From assembly GCF_021742065.1 (NCBI RefSeq), contig NZ_JAKKIE010000020.1:1-64000 (forward strand): a stretch of 64,000 nucleotides of DNA. The letters run 5' to 3'. Every line of letters starts with the position of its first letter. Position 1 is the first letter of the stretch. A model generated the notes under the pieces. It made no database searches. It was not told the origin of the DNA and saw only the letters and a list, made by a program, of their open reading frames with translations. The position numbers and the translations under genes are program-made. The stretch comes from Rhizorhapis sp. SPR117 (GTDB taxonomy: Bacteria > Pseudomonadota > Alphaproteobacteria > Sphingomonadales > Sphingomonadaceae). Positions 8,556-17,824 of this stretch are shown here, in pieces.

Positions 8556-10225
8556 AAAAGCTTTTGCTATCCTTTTTGCTGTTCATTGCATTGCCGATCT
8601 CCTCTGCCTTTGCGGAAGGCGGCGTGGTTTCGTCGGCTGATCCGCGTGCCAGTGAGGCAGGGCAGGAAATTTTGCGCAAGGGCGGCAGCGCAACGGATGC
8701 GGCTATGGCGATGATGCTGGCGCTGACCATGGTCGAACCGCAATCGAGTGGCATTGGCGGGGGCGGCTTTCTGGTACACCATGACGCAAAAACCGGTCTG
8801 ATCGACACGGTTGATGGCCGTGAAACCGCGCCTTCGGGGGCGCAGTCGGATCGTTTCCTGGGTCCTGATGGCAAACCCATGCCATTCATGCAGGCCGTGC
8901 CGGGGGGGCTTTCGGTTGGGGTGCCGGGCAATATGCGTCTGATGGCGATGGCGCACGACAAATGGGGAAGGCTACCGTGGGCCGACCTGTTTGGTCCTGC
9001 AATCCGCCTGGCCGAGAAAGGTTATACGGTCAATGAGGTCCTGAATGATCGATTGGAACGGGTTGCCTCAATCTGGAAGGACTTTCCTGAAGCGCGCGCG
9101 CTCTACTGGCGGGATGGCCAGCCAGCACCCATCGGCACAGTTATCAGGAATCCGGCGCTTGCGGCATTTTTGAAAACGCTTGCGAATGAAGGCCCGGAGG
9201 CTTTTTATACCGGCGCAAATGCGGACAAAGTCACCGCGACGCTTGCTGGTGCGCCCCGCAATGCAGCGGTGCTGACTGCACAAGATCTTGCCGCATATCA
9301 GGCGAAGGAGCGTCCTGCCATTTGCGGACGTTACCGCGTCTATACCGTTTGCGGTATGGGGCCACCCTCGTCCGGCGCGGTGACCGTCATCCAGATATTG
9401 ACGATGCTGGAGCCTTTTGATCTGGCGAAGCTTGGCAAGGATAACCCCGAAAGCTGGCACCTGATTGCAGAGGCGATGCAGCTTGCCTATGCCGACCGGG
9501 AAAAATATCTTGCCGATCGCGACTTTGTCGATGTGCCGGTCGCGGGCATGATCGACCCCGCCTACCTTGCCAAAAGATCGAAACTGATTTCATCGACCAA
9601 GGCATTGAAGCACCACGACGCGGGTGTCCCGCCCGGTGCGCCCCGGCGTACCGCCGCTATCTCATCCGAAGTTCACGGCACTACCCATTTCATCGCAGTT
9701 GATGGCGATGGCAATATTGCGTCCATGACGTCAACGGTCGAAGGTCCGTTTGGCAGCCAGCTTATCGCCAATGGCTATGTTCTTAATAATGAACTGACCG
9801 ATTTTACCTTCGCCCCGGAAAAAGACGGCGCGCCGGTTGCCAATCGGGTTGAAGGCGGCAAGCGGCCACTCTCGTCCATGTCTCCGACCATTGTTTATGA
9901 TGCGTCGGGCAAGCCGATCTTCACAATCGGCGCCGCTGGGGGCAAGACCATCATCATGCAGGTGGCAAAGGCGCTGATCGCCCATCTCGATTGGGATCAG
10001 CCAGCGCGGGATGCGATTGGTATGCCGCTTATCTATTTCAACAAGGACGGTCTTGTTCTTGAAGAAGGTCCGTGGGTCAACATGATGAAACCGGCCCTGG
10101 AGCATATGGGGCATGTGGTGACCGTCCGTAAACTCGGGCTGAAGGCGAACGCCGCCGAATGGGTTGGCGACCATTGGGAAGGGGCCGCTGATCCGCGCAG
10201 CCCGGGGGTGGCGCTGGCGGAATAG
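8552..10225 (+). CDS. ggt: Gamma-glutamyltransferase, exported
   Basis: This periplasmic N-terminal nucleophile hydrolase cleaves the gamma-glutamyl bond of glutathione and transfers it to amino acids or water. A 21-residue signal peptide ends in S-A-F-A. The autocatalytic Thr is in H-G-T-T-H-F near residue 377, where the proenzyme would split into large and small subunits. The usual G-S-P-G-G oxyanion motif reads G-A-A-G-G here, a variation seen in part of the family. Length is 557 residues. It is coupled to pyrD. The glyoxalase genes 2 kb downstream also use glutathione, but they are on the other strand. Confidence 0.93.
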   Translation: MKKLLLSFLLFIALPISSAFAEGGVVSSADPRASEAGQEILRKGGSATDAAMAMMLALTMVEPQSSGIGGGGFLVHHDAKTGLIDTVDGRETAPSGAQSDRFLGPDGKPMPFMQAVPGGLSVGVPGNMRLMAMAHDKWGRLPWADLFGPAIRLAEKGYTVNEVLNDRLERVASIWKDFPEARALYWRDGQPAPIGTVIRNPALAAFLKTLANEGPEAFYTGANADKVTATLAGAPRNAAVLTAQDLAAYQAKERPAICGRYRVYTVCGMGPPSSGAVTVIQILTMLEPFDLAKLGKDNPESWHLIAEAMQLAYADREKYLADRDFVDVPVAGMIDPAYLAKRSKLISSTKALKHHDAGVPPGAPRRTAAISSEVHGTTHFIAVDGDGNIASMTSTVEGPFGSQLIANGYVLNNELTDFTFAPEKDGAPVANRVEGGKRPLSSMSPTIVYDASGKPIFTIGAAGGKTIIMQVAKALIAHLDWDQPARDAIGMPLIYFNKDGLVLEEGPWVNMMKPALEHMGHVVTVRKLGLKANAAEWVGDHWEGAADPRSPGVALAE

Positions 10226-10318
10226 CATCGGCATTTCTATTCCGGCTTGACTCCCCAACCCGCACACAGAACATGCCCGGACGCTACGGAATGCAAGCTA
10301 CGGGGTGAAGAGGATACT

Positions 10319-12109
10319 ATGCGCGAGTTCGAACATTTTCCGAATCTGGTGACCATGTTCTTTACTCGCGCCGCCGAAAAGGGCGAAGCGCCGTTCCTGT
10401 GGCACAAGAGCGGCGGCGCGTGGCGGGCGCGTAGCTGGATGGAAACGGCGCAGGAGGTGGCGGCGCTCGCGGCTGCCCTGCGCGCCAACGGCATTCGTCG
10501 GGGCGATACGGTCATGCTGGTGTCGGAAAACCGACCGGAATTCTGCATCGCCGACCTGGCCATCATGGCTGCGGGCGGCGTGACGGTGCCCACCTACACC
10601 ACCAATACGACCCGTGACCATCAGCATATATTGGATGACAGCGCGGCAAAGGCAGTCATCGTCTCGACGGCCAAGCTGGCCCGCACGCTGATGCCCGCCG
10701 TGCTGCGGTCGCAGGCCAGTCTTGTCATATCCATGGAGCCGCTGCGCACGATGCAGGACAGCCATGTGCATGTCGCGGAGTGGGACGGGCTGATCGCCAG
10801 TCACCCCCGTGACGTTGCCGCCTGTGCGGCGCAGGCACAGCAGCTTCACCGCGACGATCTCGCTTGCCTGATCTATACCAGCGGTACAGGCGGCGCGCCG
10901 CGTGGCGTGATGCAGCATCATGGATCGATCTTGCATAATGTGGATGGATGCATCGCGATCATCGCCGAGGATTTTGGCTGGGATGATGAGGTGTTCCTGT
11001 CCTTTCTCCCACTGAGCCATGCCTATGAGCATTCTGGCGGCCAGTTCTTTCCCATCGGCCTTGGCGCGGAAATCTATTATGCCGAGGGCTTGGAAAAGCT
11101 GGCTTCCAATATTGAGGAAGTACGTCCGACGATCATGGTCGTCGTACCCCGCTTGTTCGAAGTATTGCGCACGCGGATGCTGAAAACTGTCGAAAAACAG
11201 GGAAAATTTCCGGCCTTTCTGTTGCGGCAAGCATTGCGGATCGGATGCAAGAGCTATTCCGAAACACTGTCTGTATGGGACAAGCCGATGCAGTTGCTGG
11301 TCAACCGGACCATTCGTCCAAAGATTCAGCAACGCTTCGGGGGACGGATAAAGGCGCTGGTGTCTGGTGGAGCGCCGCTCAATCCTGATGTCGGCATTTT
11401 CTTTCACTCATTGGGCCTGACCTTGTTGCAAGGTTACGGCCAGACCGAGGCGGGGCCGGTGATCAGCTGTAATCGCCCAAAAGCCGGCCTGAAAATGGAC
11501 ATGGTCGGTCCGCCGCTCAAGAATACGGAAGTTCGCATCGCGGACGATGGCGAAATATTGGTGCGCGGCGAATTGGTGATGAAGGGCTATTGGCGCAATG
11601 AACGGGAAACGGACCGGGTGCTTTGCGACGACTGGCTGCACACTGGCGACATTGGCATCATTGATGAAAAGGGTCGGATCAGGATTACCGACCGCAAGAA
11701 GGATCTGATCATCAATGACAAGGGCGACAATGTCGCGCCGCAAAAGGTCGAGGGCATGCTGACGCTTCAGCCGGAGATCGGACAGGCCATGGTGTCTGGC
11801 GACAAGCGCCCCTATCTGGTCGGTCTGATCGTGCCTGATCCGGAATGGGCGCGCGAATGGGCACTGGCCCATGATTGTGCACAGGACAATGCCGCATTAA
11901 AGGCTAATCCGCAATTCCAGGCCGCAATTCGCGCGGTCGTGGATGAAGTGAACAAGGATCTTTCTGTCACGGAAAAGGTCCGCCGTTTCATCTTTGCCGA
12001 CGAACCCTTTTCCATCGAAAATGAAGAAATGACACCTTCGATGAAAATCCGTCGCCACGTCATTCGCGCACGTTATGGCGACCGGATGGACGCGCTCTAT
12101 AAGGCTTGA
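10319..12109 (+). CDS. Long-chain fatty acid-CoA ligase (AMP-forming)
   Basis: This adenylate-forming enzyme activates fatty acids through an acyl-AMP intermediate. The 596-residue protein has the P-loop Y-T-S-G-T-G-G-A-P-R-G near residue 187, G-Y-G-Q-T-E-A-G-P near 372, and T-G-D-I-G followed by the hinge T-D-R-K-K-D near 441-458. It looks like the FadD15/FAA-type long-chain branch, but the exact chain length cannot be read from sequence. I chose the ATG at 10319 because AAGAGG lies five bases upstream. The frame could extend back to 10247. It stands alone, tail to tail with the lipoprotein gene that follows. Confidence 0.9.
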   Translation: MREFEHFPNLVTMFFTRAAEKGEAPFLWHKSGGAWRARSWMETAQEVAALAAALRANGIRRGDTVMLVSENRPEFCIADLAIMAAGGVTVPTYTTNTTRDHQHILDDSAAKAVIVSTAKLARTLMPAVLRSQASLVISMEPLRTMQDSHVHVAEWDGLIASHPRDVAACAAQAQQLHRDDLACLIYTSGTGGAPRGVMQHHGSILHNVDGCIAIIAEDFGWDDEVFLSFLPLSHAYEHSGGQFFPIGLGAEIYYAEGLEKLASNIEEVRPTIMVVVPRLFEVLRTRMLKTVEKQGKFPAFLLRQALRIGCKSYSETLSVWDKPMQLLVNRTIRPKIQQRFGGRIKALVSGGAPLNPDVGIFFHSLGLTLLQGYGQTEAGPVISCNRPKAGLKMDMVGPPLKNTEVRIADDGEILVRGELVMKGYWRNERETDRVLCDDWLHTGDIGIIDEKGRIRITDRKKDLIINDKGDNVAPQKVEGMLTLQPEIGQAMVSGDKRPYLVGLIVPDPEWAREWALAHDCAQDNAALKANPQFQAAIRAVVDEVNKDLSVTEKVRRFIFADEPFSIENEEMTPSMKIRRHVIRARYGDRMDALYKA

Positions 12110-12113
12110 TCCG

Positions 12114-12524
12114 CTATTTGGCGGGCGGTGTATAGGGTACGAAGTCCCCTAATGCGCAGCTTCCGGTAATCATGCCGGCTTGCAGGTCCGCGACCCGCGC
12201 AATATCGCCGCGGCACAGTTGCGAACCCCAGACATTGGTGACCAGCGTCCCTCCGAAGGACAGCCCGCTGCAACTTCCGTTGACGCGATTGAGATAGACC
12301 GTCCGGCCTGCTTTATAGAGCAACAGATCGTCGCTGATGACCTGAAGATCGGCGCGTTGAGTGAGGCTGATGCAGCTTTGGGGTTTTCCGGCTACCTTGC
12401 CTTCCAGTGCCTTGTCGAGCGCACCCTGTTGTTTTGCGGTAAGGGCCGGGGGCTTCTCTTCCGCCATGCTGCCGGTGGCGCAGGCTGCAAGTAAAATAGG
12501 CAGGGCGATTAATACGGGTCGCAT
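12114..12524 (-). CDS. Small cysteine-rich lipoprotein, function unknown
   Basis: This 136-residue protein has a signal peptide and a lipobox ending A-A-C. Four further Cys are spread through the mature part, in S-C-I-S-L, G-S-C-S-G, S-Q-L-C-R-G-D and G-S-C-A-L-G-D. That pattern is consistent with disulfides in the periplasm. It resembles small uncharacterised proteobacterial lipoproteins with an L-L-Y-K-A-G-R-x-V-Y-L-N-R core. I know no function. I used the ATG at 12524, which has AGGAAG upstream. The frame extends further and overlaps gloB, which is unlikely to be translated. It follows gloA-gloB on the same strand. Confidence 0.75.
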   Translation of the reverse strand: MRPVLIALPILLAACATGSMAEEKPPALTAKQQGALDKALEGKVAGKPQSCISLTQRADLQVISDDLLLYKAGRTVYLNRVNGSCSGLSFGGTLVTNVWGSQLCRGDIARVADLQAGMITGSCALGDFVPYTPPAK

Positions 12525-12579
12525 GATCGACTTCCTTATCCTGTTTTCCCGCGGATATGGGATAATAGCAGTATAATCT

Positions 12580-13305
12580 TTAAAACGCATCCTTCGCCGC
12601 GCGACGTGCGCCAAGGTCGGCGGCATCCTTGGCGCGCATGAAGGGGTTGGTTTCCAGTTCCAGCGCAATACTGGTCGGAACTGTCGCCTCGCCATTGGAA
12701 CGGGCGACGTCGACTTCGATCATGCGATGCTTGATCGCTTCATTGTCCGGTTCGGCTACCAGAGCGAAGCGACCGTTGCTCTGCGTATATTCATGCGCGC
12801 AATAGACTCGTGTTTCAGGATCAAGGTGGGCAAGGCGCTGCATGTTGGTGAACATCTGTTCCGCCGTTCCTTCGAACAGGCGACCACAGCCCATGGCGAA
12901 CAATGTATCGCCGATGAAGATCAGCGGTTCATCCGGCATGTGATAGGCGATGTGTCCCGCCGTATGCGCTGGCACTTCCAGCACATAGGCGGTGTGTTCG
13001 CCGATCATTACCGTGTCGCCTTCGCTCACCTTTCGGTCCAGCGTTTCTATCTTTGCTGCCTCGGCGGCGGGGCCGGTGATGAAGCAGCCGGTCGCCGCCT
13101 TGATCTGCGCATTGCCGCCGATGTGGTCGGGATGCCAGTGGGTGTTCCATATCTGCGTGATATTCCATCCCCGCTCCTGCGCCGCATCCAGCACCGGTTG
13201 CGCGACGGCGGGATCGATAACCACCGTCTCCCCGCTGCCGGCATCATGCATCAGCCAGATATAATTGTCATGAAGGACGGGTAAGCGCAGAATTTCAAGG
13301 CTCAT
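12580..13305 (-). CDS. gloB: Hydroxyacylglutathione hydrolase (glyoxalase II)
   Basis: This metallo-beta-lactamase-fold enzyme hydrolyses S-D-lactoylglutathione to D-lactate and glutathione. The 241-residue protein carries T-H-W-H-P-D-H at residues 55-61 as the binuclear metal site. Further His ligands appear in P-A-H-T-A-G-H and in Y-C-A-H-E-Y. The ATG at 13305 has AGGAGAG upstream and overlaps the gloA stop (ATGA). Both steps of methylglyoxal detoxification are therefore coupled. Confidence 0.96.
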   Translation of the reverse strand: MSLEILRLPVLHDNYIWLMHDAGSGETVVIDPAVAQPVLDAAQERGWNITQIWNTHWHPDHIGGNAQIKAATGCFITGPAAEAAKIETLDRKVSEGDTVMIGEHTAYVLEVPAHTAGHIAYHMPDEPLIFIGDTLFAMGCGRLFEGTAEQMFTNMQRLAHLDPETRVYCAHEYTQSNGRFALVAEPDNEAIKHRMIEVDVARSNGEATVPTSIALELETNPFMRAKDAADLGARRAAKDAF

Positions 13306-13721
13306 CACCACTCTCCTGTGTTGGGCATGGATGCCCACGGCTCGGCGGGTTCCAGACGACCGTCCTGCAGCAGTTCGATCGAAATATTATCAGGCGTGCG
13401 GACAAAGGCCATATGTCCATCGCGCGGCGGCCGGTTGATGGTAACGCCTGCATCCATCAAAGTCTGGCACGTCTTATATATATTTTCGACCCTGTAGGCC
13501 AGATGGCCGAAATTGCGTCCCCCGGAATATTCCTGCGGGTCCCAATTATAGGTCAGTTCGACCTGAGCATCTTCATCCCCGGGGGCGGCAAGAAAGACCA
13601 GAGTGAATCGCCCCTGTTCGCTATTCATGCGTTTCTGTTCATCAAGCCCCAACAGCTTGAAAAATCGAACGGTTTCATCGATGTCGGTCACACGGATCAT
13701 GGTATGCAGATATTTGGGCAT
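13305..13721 (-). CDS. gloA: Lactoylglutathione lyase (glyoxalase I)
   Basis: This enzyme isomerises the methylglyoxal-glutathione hemithioacetal to S-D-lactoylglutathione. The 138-residue protein shows the four metal ligands of the bacterial enzyme at H6, E55, H73 and E116. The short length, without the extra insertions of the zinc class, suggests the Ni/Co-preferring type. That is inference. It is first in a two-gene unit with gloB. Confidence 0.96.
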   Translation of the reverse strand: MPKYLHTMIRVTDIDETVRFFKLLGLDEQKRMNSEQGRFTLVFLAAPGDEDAQVELTYNWDPQEYSGGRNFGHLAYRVENIYKTCQTLMDAGVTINRPPRDGHMAFVRTPDNISIELLQDGRLEPAEPWASMPNTGEW

Positions 13722-13823
13722 GCTGGAAAACTCCGTTCGTCGTAAGTCAGGAACGGTTCATCTTGACCGTGGCAATCAGCGCCACAGTGAAAATAGGAAC
13801 GCTTGCCGGAAAGGGAAAGTGCC

Positions 13824-14546
13824 ATGAACGAGAAATGGGCGAACGGACAAGGCTGGACCATCTTGATGGCGAGCGGAATTATGGGCATCGCCGTCATCAT
13901 CGGCGGCTATCTGCTCGGCGACGGCTTGCTTCGCGCACGGCAGGCCGATCGGTCGGTCACTGTCCGGGGTCTTGCGGAAAAAGATGTGACGGCCGACCTT
14001 GCGACCTGGACCCTGTCCTTTTCCAAGCAGGGATTTGACCTCAATGAGGTTCAGACAGCGGCGGATCGTGATGCCAATGAAATCCGGGCTTTCTTCAAAT
14101 CCATGGGGTTCCCCGATGATGCGTTGAGCACGGCGGGCGTCAACGTAAACCAATGGTATGACAGCAATCGCGGGGTCAACAATGTGACGGTCCGGCAAAA
14201 GATTCAGCTTCGCACCAACGACATCGCCCGCGCGCGCAAGGCCTTCACGGCCCAGTTCGACCTCGTCCGGCGGGGCATCGCGCTGGAGGAAGGATCGGGC
14301 ATGGTCTACAGCTTCACCAAGCTGAACGACATCAAGCCCGCCATGGTCGCCGATGCGACCAAGGACGCGCGCAACGCCGCCGAACAATTCGCCAAGGATA
14401 GCGGCACGGATGTGGGCGGCATCAAAAGCGCAACCCAGGGCTATTTCTCCATCGGCGCCCGCGACGGCGACGACATGGGCAGCGGTGCGGAGTCACCCTA
14501 TAAGAAAGTGCGGGTGGTCACGACGGTGGATTTCTATCTGGAGTGA
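13824..14546 (+). CDS. SIMPL-domain (DUF541) membrane-anchored protein
   Basis: The 240-residue protein has one N-terminal membrane segment (about residues 12-32) and a periplasmic SIMPL/DUF541 domain, recognisable by V-R-G-L-A-E-K-D-V-T-A-D and the C-terminal K-V-R-V-V-T-T-V-D-F-Y-L-E. Members are found in many bacteria and have been linked to envelope or oxidative stress, but the biochemical role is not settled. I chose the ATG at 13824 over an upstream TTG at 13803. It is divergent from gloA, with about 100 bases between them. Confidence 0.85.
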   Translation: MNEKWANGQGWTILMASGIMGIAVIIGGYLLGDGLLRARQADRSVTVRGLAEKDVTADLATWTLSFSKQGFDLNEVQTAADRDANEIRAFFKSMGFPDDALSTAGVNVNQWYDSNRGVNNVTVRQKIQLRTNDIARARKAFTAQFDLVRRGIALEEGSGMVYSFTKLNDIKPAMVADATKDARNAAEQFAKDSGTDVGGIKSATQGYFSIGARDGDDMGSGAESPYKKVRVVTTVDFYLE

Positions 14547-14761
14547 CGGGTTAGTGCGCCAATGTAGCCGTTAACGATCGTGTGCGCCTATCGTGAAACC
14601 TGCCGTTTACCGAACTACTCGTGACCGGGTAGGAATCCGTGCAAAAATGGGTCAACCAAAAGTTGAATTTTAAGATTTCGACGCTATATGGAGGTTGTCT
14701 CATCTGCCCATGGCCGAAGGAGCTCGGTAGCCGTCCATCTTCGTGGTGGGCGGTTTCTGCG

Positions 14762-15192
14762 TTAAAAGGAGGCACCTTTCGCGCGTCGCCGTTCAAGATC
14801 TGTACTGCCCCAACTCTGAACATAATAGGCTGTGACGAGCGAGGTGACGTTTCTGCCCTCCTCTAAAATGAGCACGTATCGCTCCGGCTCCAGCCAATAA
14901 TACTGGCGAATAGCCCCAGAACCCTCTTGATACCGCCATCGCGAGATTCCCGGCGCGGATCCATCCAACATGGCCGGGATCCATGGCATGCATCTCGCCC
15001 GATCATAATCCGGCAATCGGTCTCCCTGTGTCCCTTTGGAGATGATATGCCAGAAGCCCTCTTCTTTATCATCGTCAAGGCAGCGACCATCGCATGTCAG
15101 CAGTCGACCATCGACCAGAAGTCTTGGGTCCGCGTAGAAAATGCTGCGGAAACAAGCATAGAGGAGGTCTAAAACGCTATCTCATTCACCAT
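14762..15192 (-). pseudogene. Frameshifted small protein with an F-W-H-I-x-S-K-G motif, second gene of the DUF3800 cassette
   Basis: An ATG at 15192 starts M-V-N-E-I-A-F and then meets TAG at 15169-15171. Shifting by one base in the TTTT run (15171-15174) joins it to a long open frame ending at 14762, giving a coherent 143-residue protein. That protein contains F-W-H-I-I-S-K-G, a D-Y-D-R-A-R-C segment, W-I-P-A-M-L, Y-Y-W-L-E and a C-terminal V-T-A-Y. In the main frame no ATG, GTG or TTG occurs before the TTG at 15016, so an unshifted product would lack the N-terminal third. I recall similar small proteins in mobile and accessory regions, but I cannot name the family. Base composition is AT-richer than the neighbours. 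It could be a real disruption or a base error. Confidence 0.6.
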
Positions 15193-15219
15193 TCGTGTCG
15201 ATCTGATCTGGCAATGACA

Positions 15220-15912
15220 TTAAGTGCGCGCCTGCCAGACAAAAACGTTGAACTTTTGATTCGACAGCGGAGATGAGACAGTTAGCTCACGCCCCCTGTG
15301 TTCCTTGATCTTCTCCGATACCAAGTGCTTGGCTGAGTTTCCAGAAAGCCCTCTGTTTTCGTAGACAACTGCTCCGAGAAGGAAGTCGCAAAGCTGCATT
15401 AGTTCGATCTCGTGTGACCGAACATGCTGAATTTTCGAAACCATCTGGCCGGTGAAGTCATATATATTATTGCACAGAACATTTTTGAGATGTGCAACCT
15501 TGAATTTGCTTCTCGTGTCCTTGATGTCGAGATAAATATCGTGACCATTGTCGGGTGATAATATTTTATTCAACATGGAAAAATACATTTTATAATAGAA
15601 GTCGTCGTGATTGCCTTGGTTGTATTTCTGGTGATCAAGCTGACTTTTGTTAGGAATGATGATGCACCTGAAGTTCAATCCATCTTGACGCCAGAACCAA
15701 TCGACCAGCTCTGCATAGAATGCGGACCGTGAAGCCGACACCTTGGTCCATTTCAGTTCCCCGGCCGCCTTGTGCCGCCGCTTAATGTCGCGCAATTCAA
15801 GGGAAAGCTGTCGAACAGCTGACTTAGATACCCAGATTGCCCCCAAGCCCATAGTTGGACTTTCATCGTGCTCAAGGTGGCAGGATTCGTCACAGAAAAT
15901 GCTGATGTCCAC
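15220..15912 (-). CDS. DUF3800 domain protein
   Basis: The 230-residue protein starts M-D-I-S-I-F-C-D-E-S, the acidic N-terminal motif of DUF3800. It also has L-K-W-T-K-V near residue 53, a central D-I-Y-L-D-I-K-D strand and a C-terminal L-M-Q-L-C-D-F-L-L-G-A-V segment. These acidic positions fit an RNase H-like nuclease fold, which is inference from the family. DUF3800 genes are common on mobile elements and near defence genes. The start codon is GTG at 15912, with no clear Shine-Dalgarno. The gene is markedly AT-richer than its surroundings, and its stop lies 27 bases before the start of the broken companion gene. Confidence 0.85.
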   Translation of the reverse strand: MDISIFCDESCHLEHDESPTMGLGAIWVSKSAVRQLSLELRDIKRRHKAAGELKWTKVSASRSAFYAELVDWFWRQDGLNFRCIIIPNKSQLDHQKYNQGNHDDFYYKMYFSMLNKILSPDNGHDIYLDIKDTRSKFKVAHLKNVLCNNIYDFTGQMVSKIQHVRSHEIELMQLCDFLLGAVVYENRGLSGNSAKHLVSEKIKEHRGRELTVSSPLSNQKFNVFVWQART

Positions 15913-16092
15913 GATGGCCCTATACTAACCGTTCAGAGATTCACCCCTTAACGGGTGCCTGCGTCTTGAGGAAGGCGCGCGATCAGGATTTTTTCTGATA
16001 CCCGACCGAAGTTTAGTCGGCGGCGCGGGCAGCTTTCCTCAGTCACGTGCCGCTTAGCCGCTTGTCCGCACCCGGCAACAAAGCCGCCGCGC

Positions 16093-16962
16093 CTATTTCG
16101 AAGTCGGAGCGGACGCCGCCGCTTGCGCGGTCAACTGTTCGAGATTAGCCGTCGCCGCCTTGCCCGCAGGCCTGTCGGGCGCCAGTTTTACTGCCCGTTC
16201 CCATGCCGCTTTGGCCGCATCATCCCTGCCGGTCAGTACGGCAATATTGCCTTCCTCCAGCGCGACGGAGGCGTCGTCGCTGGCCAGTTCCACCGCCTTG
16301 GCGATATGTGTCTGCGCCAGAGCGAGGTTGTCCATGCGCCGGGCAAGCGTTGCAGAGAGCAGCCATGCGAGCGGGTCCTTGGGCACTTGCGCCAGCGCCA
16401 GATCAATATCCTGCCGTGCGTCCGCAAGCCGGTCCTGCGCCACCAGTGCGCGGGCGCGGTCCAGATGGGCCTCTCCCTTTTCCAGACCGTCGGCAAGACC
16501 GTGGGCCAGTGCCGCATCGAAATATTTTTGCGCGTTGACGGGATTGCCGCCCGCCAGAGCGGCGTTACCTGCCTGCGCCCATAGCTGCGCACTGGCCGGA
16601 TCGCCGGCGACGTCGGCTTCATCCGCGGCCTGTTGAAAGGCGGTCATCGCGGGCAACCACCGTTCCTGCTGCGCATAGGCAAAGCCAAGACATTGGCGGG
16701 CCAGATAGCCGCCGCTCGCCATGCGCCATTCCTCGGCACGCTGCGCACCGACAACGGGGTCATCCAGGGCAGCGTCGAGGCATGCGTCGAATTTCTGTTG
16801 CATCCCGCTGGGTCGCACGAAGTCGGACTTCAGCACTTTGCTGTCGATCGAAAGTTTTGGCGCCGGTGCAGATTTCGCCGCTTCCCGCCGTTTATGGTCC
16901 ATCACCATTTCGGCTTCGGGATTGGCCTGGGCGGCGAGCGCAAGCGCGAGGGCAAGGATCAT
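16093..16962 (-). CDS. TPR-repeat protein
   Basis: The 289-residue protein has a hydrophobic N-terminus (M-I-L-A-L-A-L-A-L-A) that looks like a short signal peptide. A linker follows, then Ala-rich tetratricopeptide repeats from about residue 100 to 270. TPRs mediate protein contacts, and no catalytic motif is seen. The ATG at 16962 overlaps the stop of the upstream alpha/beta hydrolase gene (ATGA), so the pair is coupled. Frames extending to 17151 run antisense-like over that gene and are rejected as starts. Confidence 0.8.
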   Translation of the reverse strand: MILALALALAAQANPEAEMVMDHKRREAAKSAPAPKLSIDSKVLKSDFVRPSGMQQKFDACLDAALDDPVVGAQRAEEWRMASGGYLARQCLGFAYAQQERWLPAMTAFQQAADEADVAGDPASAQLWAQAGNAALAGGNPVNAQKYFDAALAHGLADGLEKGEAHLDRARALVAQDRLADARQDIDLALAQVPKDPLAWLLSATLARRMDNLALAQTHIAKAVELASDDASVALEEGNIAVLTGRDDAAKAAWERAVKLAPDRPAGKAATANLEQLTAQAAASAPTSK

Positions 16963-17699
16963 ATCGACTCCGGCAGAGTGGCGACCGCATCGATCAATCG
17001 CGCAATATCCTGATCGCGTGACAAGCGGTGATCGCCGTCCTTTATCAATAATGTCTGCACGTCGGCTGAACGGAGCTGCTGCGCCAGCGTCAGCGCATTG
17101 TGCCACGGCACGACGGCATCGCGCTGACCATGGAGCAGACGCACGGGACAATCGACCGCGATGCTTGCGTGCAGCAGTCGGTTTGCTTCGCCCGACTGCC
17201 AGAACGCCTTTGTCGTCACATAGGGCTGATCGTCATAATCCGAAGGTGCCTCGATCCGCCCTTCGCGCAGGAGTTGCAGTTTTTGCTCCTGAGTAAAGCC
17301 CCAGTCGGTGAAATCGGGCGCAGCCGCGATGCCGACAAGTCCCGCCAGTCTACCCGGCCGTGCCAATGCGACAAGCAACGCCAGCCAACCCCCCATCGAT
17401 GAGCCGACCAGAATGAATGGGCCTTCGATCAGGCTGTCGATCAGGAACAGCACATCGTCGCGCCAGATAGCCAGCGTTCCATCCTCGAACCGGCCATCGC
17501 TGACGCCGCAACCTGAATAGTCGAGTCGCAGCATCGCGCGATTGGCCGTCGCTGCCCACGCGTCCAGCGCAACCGCCTTGCCGCCTTGCATATCCGACAT
17601 GTAGCCGGGCAAAAAGACGATGGTGGGACCGCGTCCCGTTCGATAGTGATAGGCGAGGCGAAGGCCATCGGAGCGAGGGAGATAGGAAGCATCGGTCAT
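16959..17699 (-). CDS. Alpha/beta hydrolase
   Basis: This is a 246-residue serine hydrolase. The nucleophile elbow is G-S-S-M-G-G with Ser101, the acid is probably in H-G-Q-R-D-A-V-V-P, and the His is in D-G-D-H-R-L. The oxyanion segment F-L-P-G-Y is near residue 30. The architecture resembles small cytosolic palmitoyl-thioesterase or dienelactone-type hydrolases, but the substrate is unknown. I chose the ATG at 17699 because the 26-residue upstream extension is not family-like. It is divergent from thrS and coupled to the TPR gene. Confidence 0.85.
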   Translation of the reverse strand: MTDASYLPRSDGLRLAYHYRTGRGPTIVFLPGYMSDMQGGKAVALDAWAATANRAMLRLDYSGCGVSDGRFEDGTLAIWRDDVLFLIDSLIEGPFILVGSSMGGWLALLVALARPGRLAGLVGIAAAPDFTDWGFTQEQKLQLLREGRIEAPSDYDDQPYVTTKAFWQSGEANRLLHASIAVDCPVRLLHGQRDAVVPWHNALTLAQQLRSADVQTLLIKDGDHRLSRDQDIARLIDAVATLPESI

Positions 17700-17824
17700 G
17701 GCCGGGCTTATGACAATAGATTGCCCCTGCGTCCAATGACACGTCAACGCCTTGACTTGGGCGCAATCGCCCGACAAGGCAGGCTGTTCTCAACACGCAC
17801 AGCCGAAAGCCCAGTTAGATCACC

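Noticed and set aside
14639..14866. Plus-strand small frame in the accessory region
   Set aside because: It overlaps the reconstructed minus-strand protein, has no ribosome site and no recognisable pattern.
14547..15960. Attachment-site repeats around the AT-rich cassette
   Set aside because: I found only short shared words (such as TTAACG) at the two sides, too short to support integration at a defined site.
16963..17151. N-terminal extension of the TPR gene
   Set aside because: It runs inside the upstream hydrolase gene in another frame. The ATG at 16962 with the ATGA overlap is the better start.
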